64,000 nucleotides of DNA, taken from contig NZ_CP071696.1 in NCBI RefSeq assembly GCF_018024495.1, positions 1,922,001 to 1,986,000 of the forward strand, in the 5' to 3' direction. Of the stretch, positions 33,785 through 41,719 are shown piece after piece; the stretch's first letter is position 1, and the number at the start of each line of letters is the position of its first letter. Made by a program: the position numbers and the translations under genes. Below the pieces are notes generated by a model. It made no database searches. It was not told where the DNA came from and saw only the letters and a program-made list of their open reading frames with translations. Source of the DNA: Agromyces archimandritae (GTDB taxonomy: Bacteria; Actinomycetota; Actinomycetes; Actinomycetales; Microbacteriaceae).

Positions 33785-34582
33785 ATGTCTGCCGAAACCC
33801 CCATTCGCATCGGCGTGCAGGTCCAGCCTCAGCACGCGAGCTACGAGAAGATCCGCGAAACCGTGCTCCGCCTCGAAGAACTCGGGGTCGACATCGCCTT
33901 CAACTGGGACCATTTCTTCCCCCTCTCGGGTGACCCGGACGGCCTGCATTTCGAGGCGTGGACGATGCTCGGCGCCTGGGCCGAGCAGACCGAGCGCATC
34001 GAATTCGGCACCCTCGTCAACTGCAACTCGTACCGCAACGCCGACCTGCAGGCCGACATGGCCCGCACCCTCGACCACATCTCGGCGAAGGGCGGCACCG
34101 GGCGGTTCATCTTCGGAACCGGGGCCGGCTGGTTCCAGCGCGACTACGACGAGTACGGGTACGAGTTCGGCACGGCCGGCTCCAGGCTGCGGGCGCTCGC
34201 CGACGCCCTGCCGCGCATCGAGGCCCGCTGGGCGAAGCTGAACCCGGCGCCGACCCGCAAGATCCCCGTCATGATCGGCGGCAAGGGCGAGCAGAAGACC
34301 CTGCGGATCGTCGCGCAGCACGCCGACATCTGGCACTCCTTCGTCGAGCCCGACGAGGTCGCGCACAAGCTCGACGTGCTCGCCCGCTGGGGCGACGAGG
34401 TCGGCCGCGACGTCTCCGAGATCGTCGTGTCGAACGAGCTCGGGCGAGGCCGCACCGTCGAGGACGCCGAAGCGTTCCATGCTGCCGGCGTCCGCCTCTT
34501 CACCATCGGCATCTCGGGGCCCGACTACGACCTGGAACGCGTGCGCCGGTGGATCGCCTGGCGCGACGCGCAGAACGGGTGA
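33785..34582 (+). CDS. LLM class F420-dependent oxidoreductase
   Basis: A 265-residue TIM-barrel protein. The ATG at 33785 gives MSAETPIRIGVQVQPQHASY. IAFNWDHFFPLSGDPDGLHF near residue 38 and GRFIFGTGAGWFQRDYDEYG near 107 are typical of the luciferase-like F420 family, with KIPVMIGGKGEQKTLRIVAQ near 160. It probably uses F420H2 to reduce an unknown substrate in the cytosol. The divergent neighbour is unrelated, and no F420 biosynthesis gene is in the window. Confidence 0.88.
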   Translation: MSAETPIRIGVQVQPQHASYEKIRETVLRLEELGVDIAFNWDHFFPLSGDPDGLHFEAWTMLGAWAEQTERIEFGTLVNCNSYRNADLQADMARTLDHISAKGGTGRFIFGTGAGWFQRDYDEYGYEFGTAGSRLRALADALPRIEARWAKLNPAPTRKIPVMIGGKGEQKTLRIVAQHADIWHSFVEPDEVAHKLDVLARWGDEVGRDVSEIVVSNELGRGRTVEDAEAFHAAGVRLFTIGISGPDYDLERVRRWIAWRDAQNG

Positions 34583-34663
34583 CGGATGGGGTGTCGAGTC
34601 CTCGCCGCTCGATATCGCAATCGCGCGCATCGCCGTCGGGTGACTAGGTGACGAACCAGCTAC

Positions 34664-34702
34664 TTGCATATACACAAGACAGTACGACTTGCATTTACGC
34701 AA
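34664..34702. promoter_or_regulatory. Two TTGC-type operators before the XRE gene
   Basis: TTGCATATACACAA (34664-34677) and TTGCATTTACGCAA (34689-34702) are imperfect palindromes of the form TTGCrT-NN-ACGCAA, centred 25 bp apart. They sit in an unusually AT-rich 60-bp stretch just before the start of the helix-turn-helix gene at 34723. Autoregulation by that protein is the simplest reading. Confidence 0.6.
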
Positions 34703-34722
34703 TAGATGGGCAGAATGGGGAC

Positions 34723-35412
34723 ATGCCGACTGCTGCCCAGATCGTTCAGCGCATGCGTTTGACGCGTGGGCTCGCGAAGTCCGCGTTCGCGGATCTGGTC
34801 GGGGTGCCGGCATCCACCATCACGCGTATCGAGGCCGGCCAGGTCGAGCCGACCTGGCAGATGCTTCAGCGGATCGCGGAGGGGGCCGGCCTCGACCTCG
34901 AAGCCGATCTGCACGACCTCGCCGATGATGCGCGGTATGCGGCCGCTCTGGACGGCATCGCCGGAACGCAAGGCAGCGAGAAACGCAAGCGCGTCCGAAA
35001 GCTGTCGGGTGTGGCGGCGCTCGCTCCGGTCATGAAACGCTCCGGGGTGAAATCCTTCGAGCTCGACCGTCCGCTTTCGGACGTCGTCGCCCGATGGGAA
35101 GAAGCCGGGCTGCACCCGATCGTGTCGTCGCTCGAGGCCGTCGAGGGCGACGTCGCCTCGGGGGCGTCATTCATTCCCGTGGTCTATCTGGACGACCCCG
35201 CTGCAGCGGGGCTCGCGCCTGCGCGTCCGGCGTCGGGCTCCGTCGTCGCCGTCCTCCCCTCGACCGAGCACGTCCGGCGGTATTCGCAGCGTCTCCGCGG
35301 CACCATGATGGCGACCGTGGAGTGGGGGATCATGGATGCCCTCGCATCCCCTGGCAGGCAGGCCGATATCGCGCGGGAGTATCTTCCGATCCTCGCCGAC
35401 CGGTCGGCGTAG
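34723..35412 (+). CDS. XRE-type helix-turn-helix protein (partner of a nucleotidyltransferase)
   Basis: A 229-residue protein from the ATG at 34723 (MPTAAQIVQRMRLTRGLAKS); a frame open to 34648 covers the operators and is rejected. An XRE helix-turn-helix spans residues 8-62 with FADLVGVPASTITRIEAGQ and PTWQMLQRIAEGAGL. The C-terminal ~130 residues (RPLSDVVARWEEAGLHPIVS, then VVAVLPSTEHVRRYSQRLRG) are a domain not recognised. The stop is 8 bp before a nucleotidyltransferase-like gene, so the two form an operon. This matches a toxin-antitoxin-like layout, with this as the DNA-binding partner. Confidence 0.75.
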   Translation: MPTAAQIVQRMRLTRGLAKSAFADLVGVPASTITRIEAGQVEPTWQMLQRIAEGAGLDLEADLHDLADDARYAAALDGIAGTQGSEKRKRVRKLSGVAALAPVMKRSGVKSFELDRPLSDVVARWEEAGLHPIVSSLEAVEGDVASGASFIPVVYLDDPAAAGLAPARPASGSVVAVLPSTEHVRRYSQRLRGTMMATVEWGIMDALASPGRQADIAREYLPILADRSA

Positions 35413-35420
35413 GGCGCCGC

Positions 35421-36284
35421 ATGTCCATCTCGCTCGCCGATGCCAGGCACGGCGCCCAAGCCTCTCGGAGGCTTCTGGTCCGCACCATTCGCGCCCTCGA
35501 GCCGTTCGCCGACAGCCTCACCGTCGTGGGAGCGCATGCGGTGCACGTTTGGGTCCAGCAGCAGTGGGGCCCCATCGATATGGAGGCGACGCGGGACGGC
35601 GACCTGGTGCTCAACCCGGTCTTCATCGCATCGACGCCGAAGGTGGTCGACCTGCTCGCCGGGATCGGACTCGAGGCGGCCCGCCCCGAACGCCCGGGGA
35701 TATACGGCCTCCGCGACGAGCACGACCGTGCGTTCGGGGAACGCGTCACCGTCGACCTCATCGTGCCCGAAGCATTCGCCGGGCCGGGTCGGCGGGCCGC
35801 ACGCGTCGACGGGCAACGGAACTCGCTCACACGCGCACATGGGCTCGAACTCGCCGTATACGATCGCCGCCTGATGCGCGTCTCGACCCTGGACGACGGG
35901 AGGCCCGACGAGGTCTCGGTGCACGTTGCCGGCCCGGCCGCGCTCATCGTCGCGAAGACCATCAAGGTGAGCGAGCGATTCGCGCAAGCGGTGGAGCGGC
36001 CGGATCGTCTGCGCCCGAAAGACTCGGGTGACATCGCACTGCTGATGATGACGTGCGACGGGGCAACGGCAGCGCAGGTGATGCGCCGAGAGGCCCACGC
36101 GCATCGGGAGATCCACGAGGTCGTCGACGAAGCGGCCCGAGCGGTCGTCGAGTTGTACGGCGAGCGGAACAGCCTCGTCCGTGACCACATGGCCGAGAGC
36201 CTGAGTGCAAGGTTCGCGGCGGTGGATGTGGTCGATGCGGTCGACGAGTGGCTCGCGTCCTTCGAATCCGCGTATCGCGGCTGA
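35421..36284 (+). CDS. Nucleotidyltransferase-fold protein (AbiEii/NTase-like), likely toxin of a pair
   Basis: A 287-residue protein. TVVGAHAVHVWVQQQWGP near residue 34 and MEATRDGDLVLNP near 54 match the start of minimal nucleotidyltransferases, where the D-x-D pair binds metal (here DGDL). ERVTVDLIVPEAFAGPG near 110 supplies the third acidic position. VHVAGPAALIVAKTIKVSER and LRPKDSGDIALLMM near 200 form the helical part that resembles AbiEii. Such proteins often transfer nucleotides to tRNA or proteins and are paired with a DNA-binding antitoxin, as here. The exact family was not identified. Confidence 0.65.
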   Translation: MSISLADARHGAQASRRLLVRTIRALEPFADSLTVVGAHAVHVWVQQQWGPIDMEATRDGDLVLNPVFIASTPKVVDLLAGIGLEAARPERPGIYGLRDEHDRAFGERVTVDLIVPEAFAGPGRRAARVDGQRNSLTRAHGLELAVYDRRLMRVSTLDDGRPDEVSVHVAGPAALIVAKTIKVSERFAQAVERPDRLRPKDSGDIALLMMTCDGATAAQVMRREAHAHREIHEVVDEAARAVVELYGERNSLVRDHMAESLSARFAAVDVVDAVDEWLASFESAYRG

Positions 36285-36689
36285 GCGCCTGCGCGGCGGC
36301 GCTGCCCGTGCGGCGAGACGGCAGCGCGCACACCGCCCATCACGCCCGAAAGCTGCGTCGCGCCCGGTGATGACGCAGCAAAGCTGCGTGTCGATCCGTG
36401 CATCGCAGGGCCAGGCGGGGTCACACTGGAAGTGGCGTCCCGCATCCGGCCCGGCCGGCTCGGGGCTCGTTCGCGAGTGACCTGGTCCGCCTGTTTCCAT
36501 CGCACACAGAGCCAGCACCAGAGCCAGCACCAGCACTAGAGCCAGAACCAGAGCCAGGGCGAGGGGCCGAAGCGCCCCGCAGCCCGAGAGCCCCACCGCC
36601 GGCGGGCGGAGCATCGGGCGGGCGCCGCGGCATCCACTCGCCGCAGGCGGCCCCCGGGCATCCACCGTCGGAACGAACCGGAGGACCTG
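36285..36689. other. Gene-free gap with hairpin and hexanucleotide repeats
   Basis: No convincing gene is present in this ~400 bp. A short hairpin ACGCAGC-AAA-GCTGCGT lies at 36373-36389, about 90 bp after the nucleotidyltransferase gene, and may terminate it. At 36508-36558 GAGCCA/GCACCA hexamers repeat about eight times with a few changes. A GGCATCCACTCGCCG block and GGCATCCACCGTCGG precede the next start, and GGAGG lies 8 bp before the ATG at 36690. Confidence 0.6.
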
Positions 36690-37538
36690 ATGTCGACCGC
36701 ACTCTCGACCCAGCCGCGGCAGCGGCCCCGCACGCCGCAAGCGCGCAGCGTGCTCATGTGCCGGCCCGCGCACTTCACCGTCGCGTACCGCATCAACCCG
36801 TGGATGAACCCCGCCGAACCCACCGACACCGGCCTCGCCGAGGCGCAGTGGCAGACCCTGTACGACACCTACGTGCGGCTCGGCTACGACGTGCGCCTCA
36901 TCGATCCGCTGCCGGGCCTGCCCGACATGGTCTATGCGGCGAACGGCGGATTCGTGCTCGACGGCGTCGCGTACGGGGCGAAGTTCGCCTACCCGCAGCG
37001 GGCCGCCGAGGGCCCCGCGTACCTGTCGTGGCTCGCCGAGGCGGGCTTCCGTGCGCGCGAGCCGGAGGAGACGAACGAGGGCGAGGGTGACTTCCTGCTC
37101 GTCGGCGACACGATTCTCGCCGGCACGGGGTTCCGCAGCGATGCGCGTTCGCATGCCGAGCTCGGCCGCGTCTTCGGGCGGGATGTCGTGACCCTCCGCC
37201 TCGTGGACCCGAGCTTCTACCACCTCGACACGGCGCTCGCGGTGCTCGACCCGACGCCCGGCCGCGAGCACATCGCCTACCTGCCGCACGCATTCGACGA
37301 AGCGTCGCGCGCGTACCTCGCCGGGCGGTTCCCCGACGCGATCGTCGCGAACGACGCGGACGCCGCCGTCCTCGGCCTGAACGCGTTCAGCGACGGCTAC
37401 CACGTCGTGATCGCCTCGCGGGCCCGCGATTTCGCGCGGCAGCTCGCCGAACACGGCTACGACCCCGTCGGCGTCGACCTCTCCGAGCTGTTGCTCGGCG
37501 GCGGCGGCGTCAAATGCTGCACCCTGGAGCTGCGATGA
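36690..37538 (+). CDS. Dimethylarginine dimethylaminohydrolase / ArgZ-like amidinotransferase-fold enzyme
   Basis: A 282-residue protein of the DDAH/arginine deiminase fold. VLMCRPAHFTVAYRINPWMN near residue 21, PDMVYAANGGFVLDGVAYG near 78, GEGDFLLVGDTILAGTGFR near 129, DPSFYHLDTALAVLD near 177 (catalytic His) and GGGGVKCCTLEL at the end (catalytic Cys) are all present. DDAH makes citrulline from methylarginines. In cyanobacteria the related ArgZ converts arginine directly to ornithine, and that fits here because the next gene is ornithine aminotransferase. The stop overlaps that gene's start (ATGA). Substrate is inferred. Confidence 0.85.
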   Translation: MSTALSTQPRQRPRTPQARSVLMCRPAHFTVAYRINPWMNPAEPTDTGLAEAQWQTLYDTYVRLGYDVRLIDPLPGLPDMVYAANGGFVLDGVAYGAKFAYPQRAAEGPAYLSWLAEAGFRAREPEETNEGEGDFLLVGDTILAGTGFRSDARSHAELGRVFGRDVVTLRLVDPSFYHLDTALAVLDPTPGREHIAYLPHAFDEASRAYLAGRFPDAIVANDADAAVLGLNAFSDGYHVVIASRARDFARQLAEHGYDPVGVDLSELLLGGGGVKCCTLELR

Positions 37539-38764
37539 ACGTCACGATCCCCGACCGCACCGAGGCCGCGATCCGCCTCGAAGACGAGCATGCGGCCCAC
37601 AACTACCATCCGCTGCCCGTCGTCGTCGAACGCGGCGACGGTGCCTGGGTGGTGGATGTCGAGGGGCGTCGCTACCTCGACTGCCTCGCCGCGTACTCCG
37701 CGGTCAACTTCGGGCACGGCAACACCCGGCTCGTGGATGCCGCCCGCGCCCAGCTCGGCCGCATCACCCTCACGAGCCGCGCCTTCCACAACGACCGGCT
37801 CGGGCCGTTCGTCGCCGAGCTCGCCGAACTCGCCGGAACCGACATGGTGCTGCCGATGAACACGGGCGCCGAGGCGGTCGAGTCGGGCATCAAGGTCGCG
37901 CGCGCCTGGGGGTACCGGGTGAAGGGCGTGCCGGCGGATGCCGCGTACATCGTCGTGATGGCCGGCAACTTCCACGGCCGCACGACGACGATCGTGGGCT
38001 TCAGCGACGACCCCGACGCGCGCGACGGTTTCGGGCCGTTCGCGCCGGGGTTCCGCACCGTGCCGTACGGGGATGCGGATGCCGTGGCGCGCGCGATCGA
38101 CGCGAACACGGTCGCGGTGCTCGTCGAACCGATCCAGGGCGAGGCGGGCGTCGTCATCCCACCGGCCGGGTACCTGCCGGCGCTCCGGGCGCTCTGCACC
38201 GAGGCGAACGTGCTGCTCATCGCCGACGAGATCCAGTCGGGTCTCGGCCGCACCGGGGCGACGTTCGCGTGCGACCTCGTCGGCGTCGTGCCCGATCTGC
38301 GGCTGCTCGGCAAGGCGCTCGGCGGTGGCATCGTGCCGGTGTCGGCCGTCGTCGGCCCGCGGGAGATCCTCGGGGTGCTGCGGCCCGGCGAGCACGGTTC
38401 GACGTTCGGCGGCAATCCGCTGGCCGCCGCCGTCGGCCTCGAAGTCGTGCGGATGCTCGCGACCGGCGAGTACCAGGAACGCGCCCGCCGCCTCGGCGCG
38501 GTGCTCGCCGAACGCCTCGACGCCCTGCGCGGCCACGGCGTCACCGAGGTGCGGTGCGTCGGCCTGTGGGCCGGCATCGACATCGATCCGGCGCTCGGCA
38601 CCGGCCGGCGCGTGTGCGAACTCCTCGCCGAACGGGGCGTGCTCGCCAAGGACACGCACGGATCCACGATCCGCCTCGCCCCGCCCCTCGTCGTCGAGGA
38701 GGGCGACCTGGTGTGGGCCGTCGAGCAGCTGCGGGAGGTGCTCGCCGAGCTCGGGGCGGGCTAG
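37535..38764 (+). CDS. rocD: Ornithine--oxo-acid aminotransferase
   Basis: A 409-residue class III PLP aminotransferase. YHPLPVVVERGDGAWVVDVE at the N-terminus and YSAVNFGHGNTRLVDAARAQ near 55 are typical of ornithine aminotransferase. MNTGAEAVESGIKVARAWGY near 108, LLIADEIQSGLGRTG near 227 (PLP Asp), LLGKALGGGIVPVSAVVG near 257 (PLP Lys) and GEHGSTFGGNPLAAA follow. It turns ornithine into glutamate semialdehyde, which PutA can oxidise to glutamate. Translation is coupled to the DDAH/ArgZ-like gene. Confidence 0.92.
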   Translation: MNVTIPDRTEAAIRLEDEHAAHNYHPLPVVVERGDGAWVVDVEGRRYLDCLAAYSAVNFGHGNTRLVDAARAQLGRITLTSRAFHNDRLGPFVAELAELAGTDMVLPMNTGAEAVESGIKVARAWGYRVKGVPADAAYIVVMAGNFHGRTTTIVGFSDDPDARDGFGPFAPGFRTVPYGDADAVARAIDANTVAVLVEPIQGEAGVVIPPAGYLPALRALCTEANVLLIADEIQSGLGRTGATFACDLVGVVPDLRLLGKALGGGIVPVSAVVGPREILGVLRPGEHGSTFGGNPLAAAVGLEVVRMLATGEYQERARRLGAVLAERLDALRGHGVTEVRCVGLWAGIDIDPALGTGRRVCELLAERGVLAKDTHGSTIRLAPPLVVEEGDLVWAVEQLREVLAELGAG

Positions 38765-38773
38765 GGACGCGGG

Positions 38774-39280
38774 CTACCGGCTGCTCGCGATCGCGGCCGA
38801 CAGTTCCTCGGGGCGGTCTGAGCGCACGGTATAGCGTTTGCCGTCGAGCAGGACCAGGTCGATGGCGGAACCGGCATCCAAGAGGAGAACTCCGCCGCCG
38901 GGCGTCCACCGGTAGCCGATGCCGCCCGCAGCCGCCGGCGACGTCGTCGTATGCTCCGACGAGCGAACGGCGCCCAGGTCAACGTTCATGACTCTCAGCG
39001 GTGTGACGAATCCGTACAGCCGGCGGCCGCGCACGAGCACCCGGGTCGAGTTGCATATTCCCATGACCGCGGCACCGCCGACGGCCAAGACGAACACCGA
39101 GAATCCGAGAAGCAGGTTCACCGAACTCGGCGAACCCCAGGTTTCGACGATCCCCCACCAGAAAACGGGTGTCGCCGTGACGACCATGAGGCCGGAGAGG
39201 ATCCCCAAGATGCGCAGCCAGGGCGGACCGCGCAACTCCTCGGAGAACGTCGCGGCCTCACGCGCGACGGGAGTGCCCAC
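38774..39280 (-). CDS. Small membrane protein with PH-like C-terminus (unknown function)
   Basis: A 168-residue protein read from the GTG at 39280. Two hydrophobic helices (LGILSGLMVVTATPVFWWG; LLLGFSVFVLAVGGAAVMG) lie at residues 25-75. The rest, with RVLVRGRRLYGFVTPLRVMN and GVLLLDAGSAIDLVLLDGK, looks like a bacterial PH-like beta domain. No name can be given. It lies tail to tail with rocD (stops 9 bp apart), and head to head with the peptide transporter gene, 46 bp apart. Confidence 0.6.
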   Translation of the reverse strand: MGTPVAREAATFSEELRGPPWLRILGILSGLMVVTATPVFWWGIVETWGSPSSVNLLLGFSVFVLAVGGAAVMGICNSTRVLVRGRRLYGFVTPLRVMNVDLGAVRSSEHTTTSPAAAGGIGYRWTPGGGVLLLDAGSAIDLVLLDGKRYTVRSDRPEELSAAIASSR

Positions 39281-39326
39281 GGCGGTCAGTCTAGGGCTCG
39301 CCGAGCTCGGGGCGTAGGCTGCCCCT

Positions 39327-40892
39327 ATGAGCAGTTCGGGGGGACTGGGCGATTCGGGGACGCCGGATCGCGGCGGGCCGGGCAGTGGCGGGCCGGGCGC
39401 CGAGCACGCAGGCGGGACGCCGTCGCGCGACTCCCACGGCTTCTTCGGGCAGCCGTGGGCGCTCGTGCACCTGTTCGGCGTCGAGATGTGGGAGCGCTTC
39501 AGCTTCTACGGCATGCAGGGCATCCTGCTCATCTACCTCTACTTCTCGGTCGCCGACGGCGGGCTCGGGATGGATCGCGCGGCCGCCGCGGGCATCGTCG
39601 GCGCGTACGGCGGCGGCGTCTACCTGTCGACGGTGCTCGCCGCGTGGATCGCCGACCGCCTGCTCGGTTCGGAACGCGTGCTGTTCATCAGCGCGATCGT
39701 CATCATGCTCGGCCATATCTCCCTGGCGCTGCTGCCCGGCTTCGTCGGGGTGGGCGTCGGCCTGATCCTCGTCGCGCTCGGTTCCGGCGGGGTGAAGGCG
39801 AACGCGACGAGCGTCGTCGGCACCTTGTACGGCGAGCACGACACGCGACGGGATGCCGGCTTCTCGCTCTTCTACCTCGGCATCAACCTGGGTGCGCTGC
39901 TCGGGCCGTTGCTGACGGGATTGCTGCAGACGAGCTTCGGCAGCGCGAACGGTTTCGACCCGGCCCTCGGGTTCCACCTCGGGTTCGGGCTCGCCGCGGT
40001 CGGCATGGCCGCCGGCCTCATCCAGTACTGGATCGGCCGGAAGGGTCTGCCGCCCGAGGCGTCGCGGGTGCCGAACCCGCTGCCGGGCAACCGTGCGGGC
40101 CTCGTCATCGGCATCGCCGTCGCCGCGGTGGTGCTCATCGTCATCGCCGTGCTCACGGGCCTCATCAACGCCGGCAACCTGGCGCTCGTCGTCATCGTCG
40201 CCACGGTCGTCGCCGCGGTCGCGTACTTCATCGTCATCCTCTCGAGCCGACGCATCCACGACACGGAACGCAGCCGCGTCTACGCGTTCATCCCGCTGTT
40301 CATCGCCTCGGTCGCGTTCTGGTCGCTGTACCAGCAGCAGTTCACGGTCCTCACGATCTACTCCGATTCGCGCCTGGATCGCAACCTGTTCGGCTGGGAG
40401 ATGCCGATCCCGTGGGTGCAGTCGATCAACCCGGTCTTCATCATCATCCTCTCGGGCGTGTTCGCGGCGATCTGGACGAAGCTCGGCGCCCGCCAGCCGT
40501 CCACCCCGCTGAAGTTCGCCGCCGGCACCGCGATCATGGGCCTCGCGTTCTGGCTGTTCCTGCCGTTCGCCGGCGGCGGGCCGAACTCGACGCCGCTCAT
40601 CGCGATGATCGGCATCCTGCTCGTGTTCACGATCGCCGAACTGCTGTTGTCGCCCGTCGGCCTGTCGGCGGCGACGAAGCTCGCGCCGAAGATCTTCCAC
40701 ACCCAGATGGTGGCCCTGTTCTTCCTGTCGGTCGCGCTCGGCACGGCGATCTCGGGCGAGCTCGCGAAGTTCTACTCCGAAGACACCGAAGGCGTGTACT
40801 TCGGCGTGCTGGGGGCGATCGCGGTGGTGCTCGGCGTGCTCCTCGGCATCGGCAGCCGCTGGGTGCTGAAGCTCATGAAGGGCGTGCGCTGA
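39327..40892 (+). CDS. POT family proton-coupled peptide transporter
   Basis: A 521-residue membrane protein with about 14 helices after a 35-residue Gly/Ser-rich N-terminus. FGVEMWERFSFYGMQGIL near residue 51 carries the ExxERFxYY-type motif for proton coupling. FYLGINLGALLGPLLTGLL near 189 and AFWSLYQQQFTVLTIYSDSR near 329 are further POT signatures. These carriers import di- and tripeptides with protons. Together with the ABC importer at 16-21 kb it gives the cell two peptide uptake routes. Confidence 0.92.
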   Translation: MSSSGGLGDSGTPDRGGPGSGGPGAEHAGGTPSRDSHGFFGQPWALVHLFGVEMWERFSFYGMQGILLIYLYFSVADGGLGMDRAAAAGIVGAYGGGVYLSTVLAAWIADRLLGSERVLFISAIVIMLGHISLALLPGFVGVGVGLILVALGSGGVKANATSVVGTLYGEHDTRRDAGFSLFYLGINLGALLGPLLTGLLQTSFGSANGFDPALGFHLGFGLAAVGMAAGLIQYWIGRKGLPPEASRVPNPLPGNRAGLVIGIAVAAVVLIVIAVLTGLINAGNLALVVIVATVVAAVAYFIVILSSRRIHDTERSRVYAFIPLFIASVAFWSLYQQQFTVLTIYSDSRLDRNLFGWEMPIPWVQSINPVFIIILSGVFAAIWTKLGARQPSTPLKFAAGTAIMGLAFWLFLPFAGGGPNSTPLIAMIGILLVFTIAELLLSPVGLSAATKLAPKIFHTQMVALFFLSVALGTAISGELAKFYSEDTEGVYFGVLGAIAVVLGVLLGIGSRWVLKLMKGVR

Positions 40893-40945
40893 GCGTTGCC
40901 CGGGGCCTTGCCGGTTACGATGTCGGGACCGGATCGAGGAGGGGC

Positions 40946-41719
40946 ATGAGCCGCACCGTGGTGGTCGTCCCCACCTACAACGAGCGCGAGAGCCTGCCCG
41001 GCCTCGTCGAGCGGGTGCGCGGATGCGTGCCGGACGCCGACGTCCTCGTCGTCGACGACGCCTCGCCCGACGGGACGGGGGCCGTCGCCGACGCCCTCGC
41101 CGCGGGCGACGAGCGCGTGTCGGTGCTGCACCGTGCCGGCAAGGAGGGGCTCGGCGCCGCATACCTCGACGCGTTCGCGCGGGTGCTGGATGCCGGGTAC
41201 GACGTGGTCGTGCAGATGGATGCCGACGGCTCGCACCGCCCGGAGCACCTGCCCGCGATGCTCGCCCGCCTGGCGGGGCCGGGCCATCCCGGAGCCGACG
41301 TCGTCATCGGCAGCCGCTGGGTGCCGGGCGGCGGCGTGGAGAACTGGCCGTGGGCGCGCCGCTGGCTCTCCCGCACCGGCAGCGCGTACGCGCGCGGCAT
41401 CCTGCGCCTGCCGACGCGGGACGCGACCGCAGGCTACCGGGTGTTCACCGCCGACGCGCTCCGGGCCATCCGCCTCGGAGACGTGCATACGAAGGGGTAC
41501 GGGTTCCAGGTCGACATGCTGTGGCATGCGCACCGGGCCGGGCTCGACATCGTCGAGGAGCCGATCGTGTTCGTCGAACGCGAGCACGGTTCGTCGAAGA
41601 TGAGCCTCGGCATCGTCGTCGAGGCGATGTGGCGCGTCACCGTCTGGGGCATCGGCGCGCTGTTCGCGCCGCAGACGTTCAGTGCGCGGGGAAGGCCTCG
41701 CTCAGCCGTTCGTCGATGA
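40946..41719 (+). CDS. Polyprenol monophosphomannose synthase (Ppm1-like GT2)
   Basis: A 257-residue cytosolic/membrane-associated glycosyltransferase. The ATG at 40946 follows GAGGAGGGGC. VVVVPTYNERESLPGLVERV at the N-terminus, DVLVVDDASPDGTGAVADAL near 32, VVQMDADGSHRPEHLPAML near 89 (the metal-binding DAD) and GSRWVPGGGVENWPWARRW near 119 match actinobacterial Ppm1. It loads mannose from GDP-mannose onto polyprenyl phosphate for lipoglycan and protein mannosylation. The last 41 bp overlap the 3' end of the ROK gene on the other strand. Confidence 0.9.
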   Translation: MSRTVVVVPTYNERESLPGLVERVRGCVPDADVLVVDDASPDGTGAVADALAAGDERVSVLHRAGKEGLGAAYLDAFARVLDAGYDVVVQMDADGSHRPEHLPAMLARLAGPGHPGADVVIGSRWVPGGGVENWPWARRWLSRTGSAYARGILRLPTRDATAGYRVFTADALRAIRLGDVHTKGYGFQVDMLWHAHRAGLDIVEEPIVFVEREHGSSKMSLGIVVEAMWRVTVWGIGALFAPQTFSARGRPRSAVRR

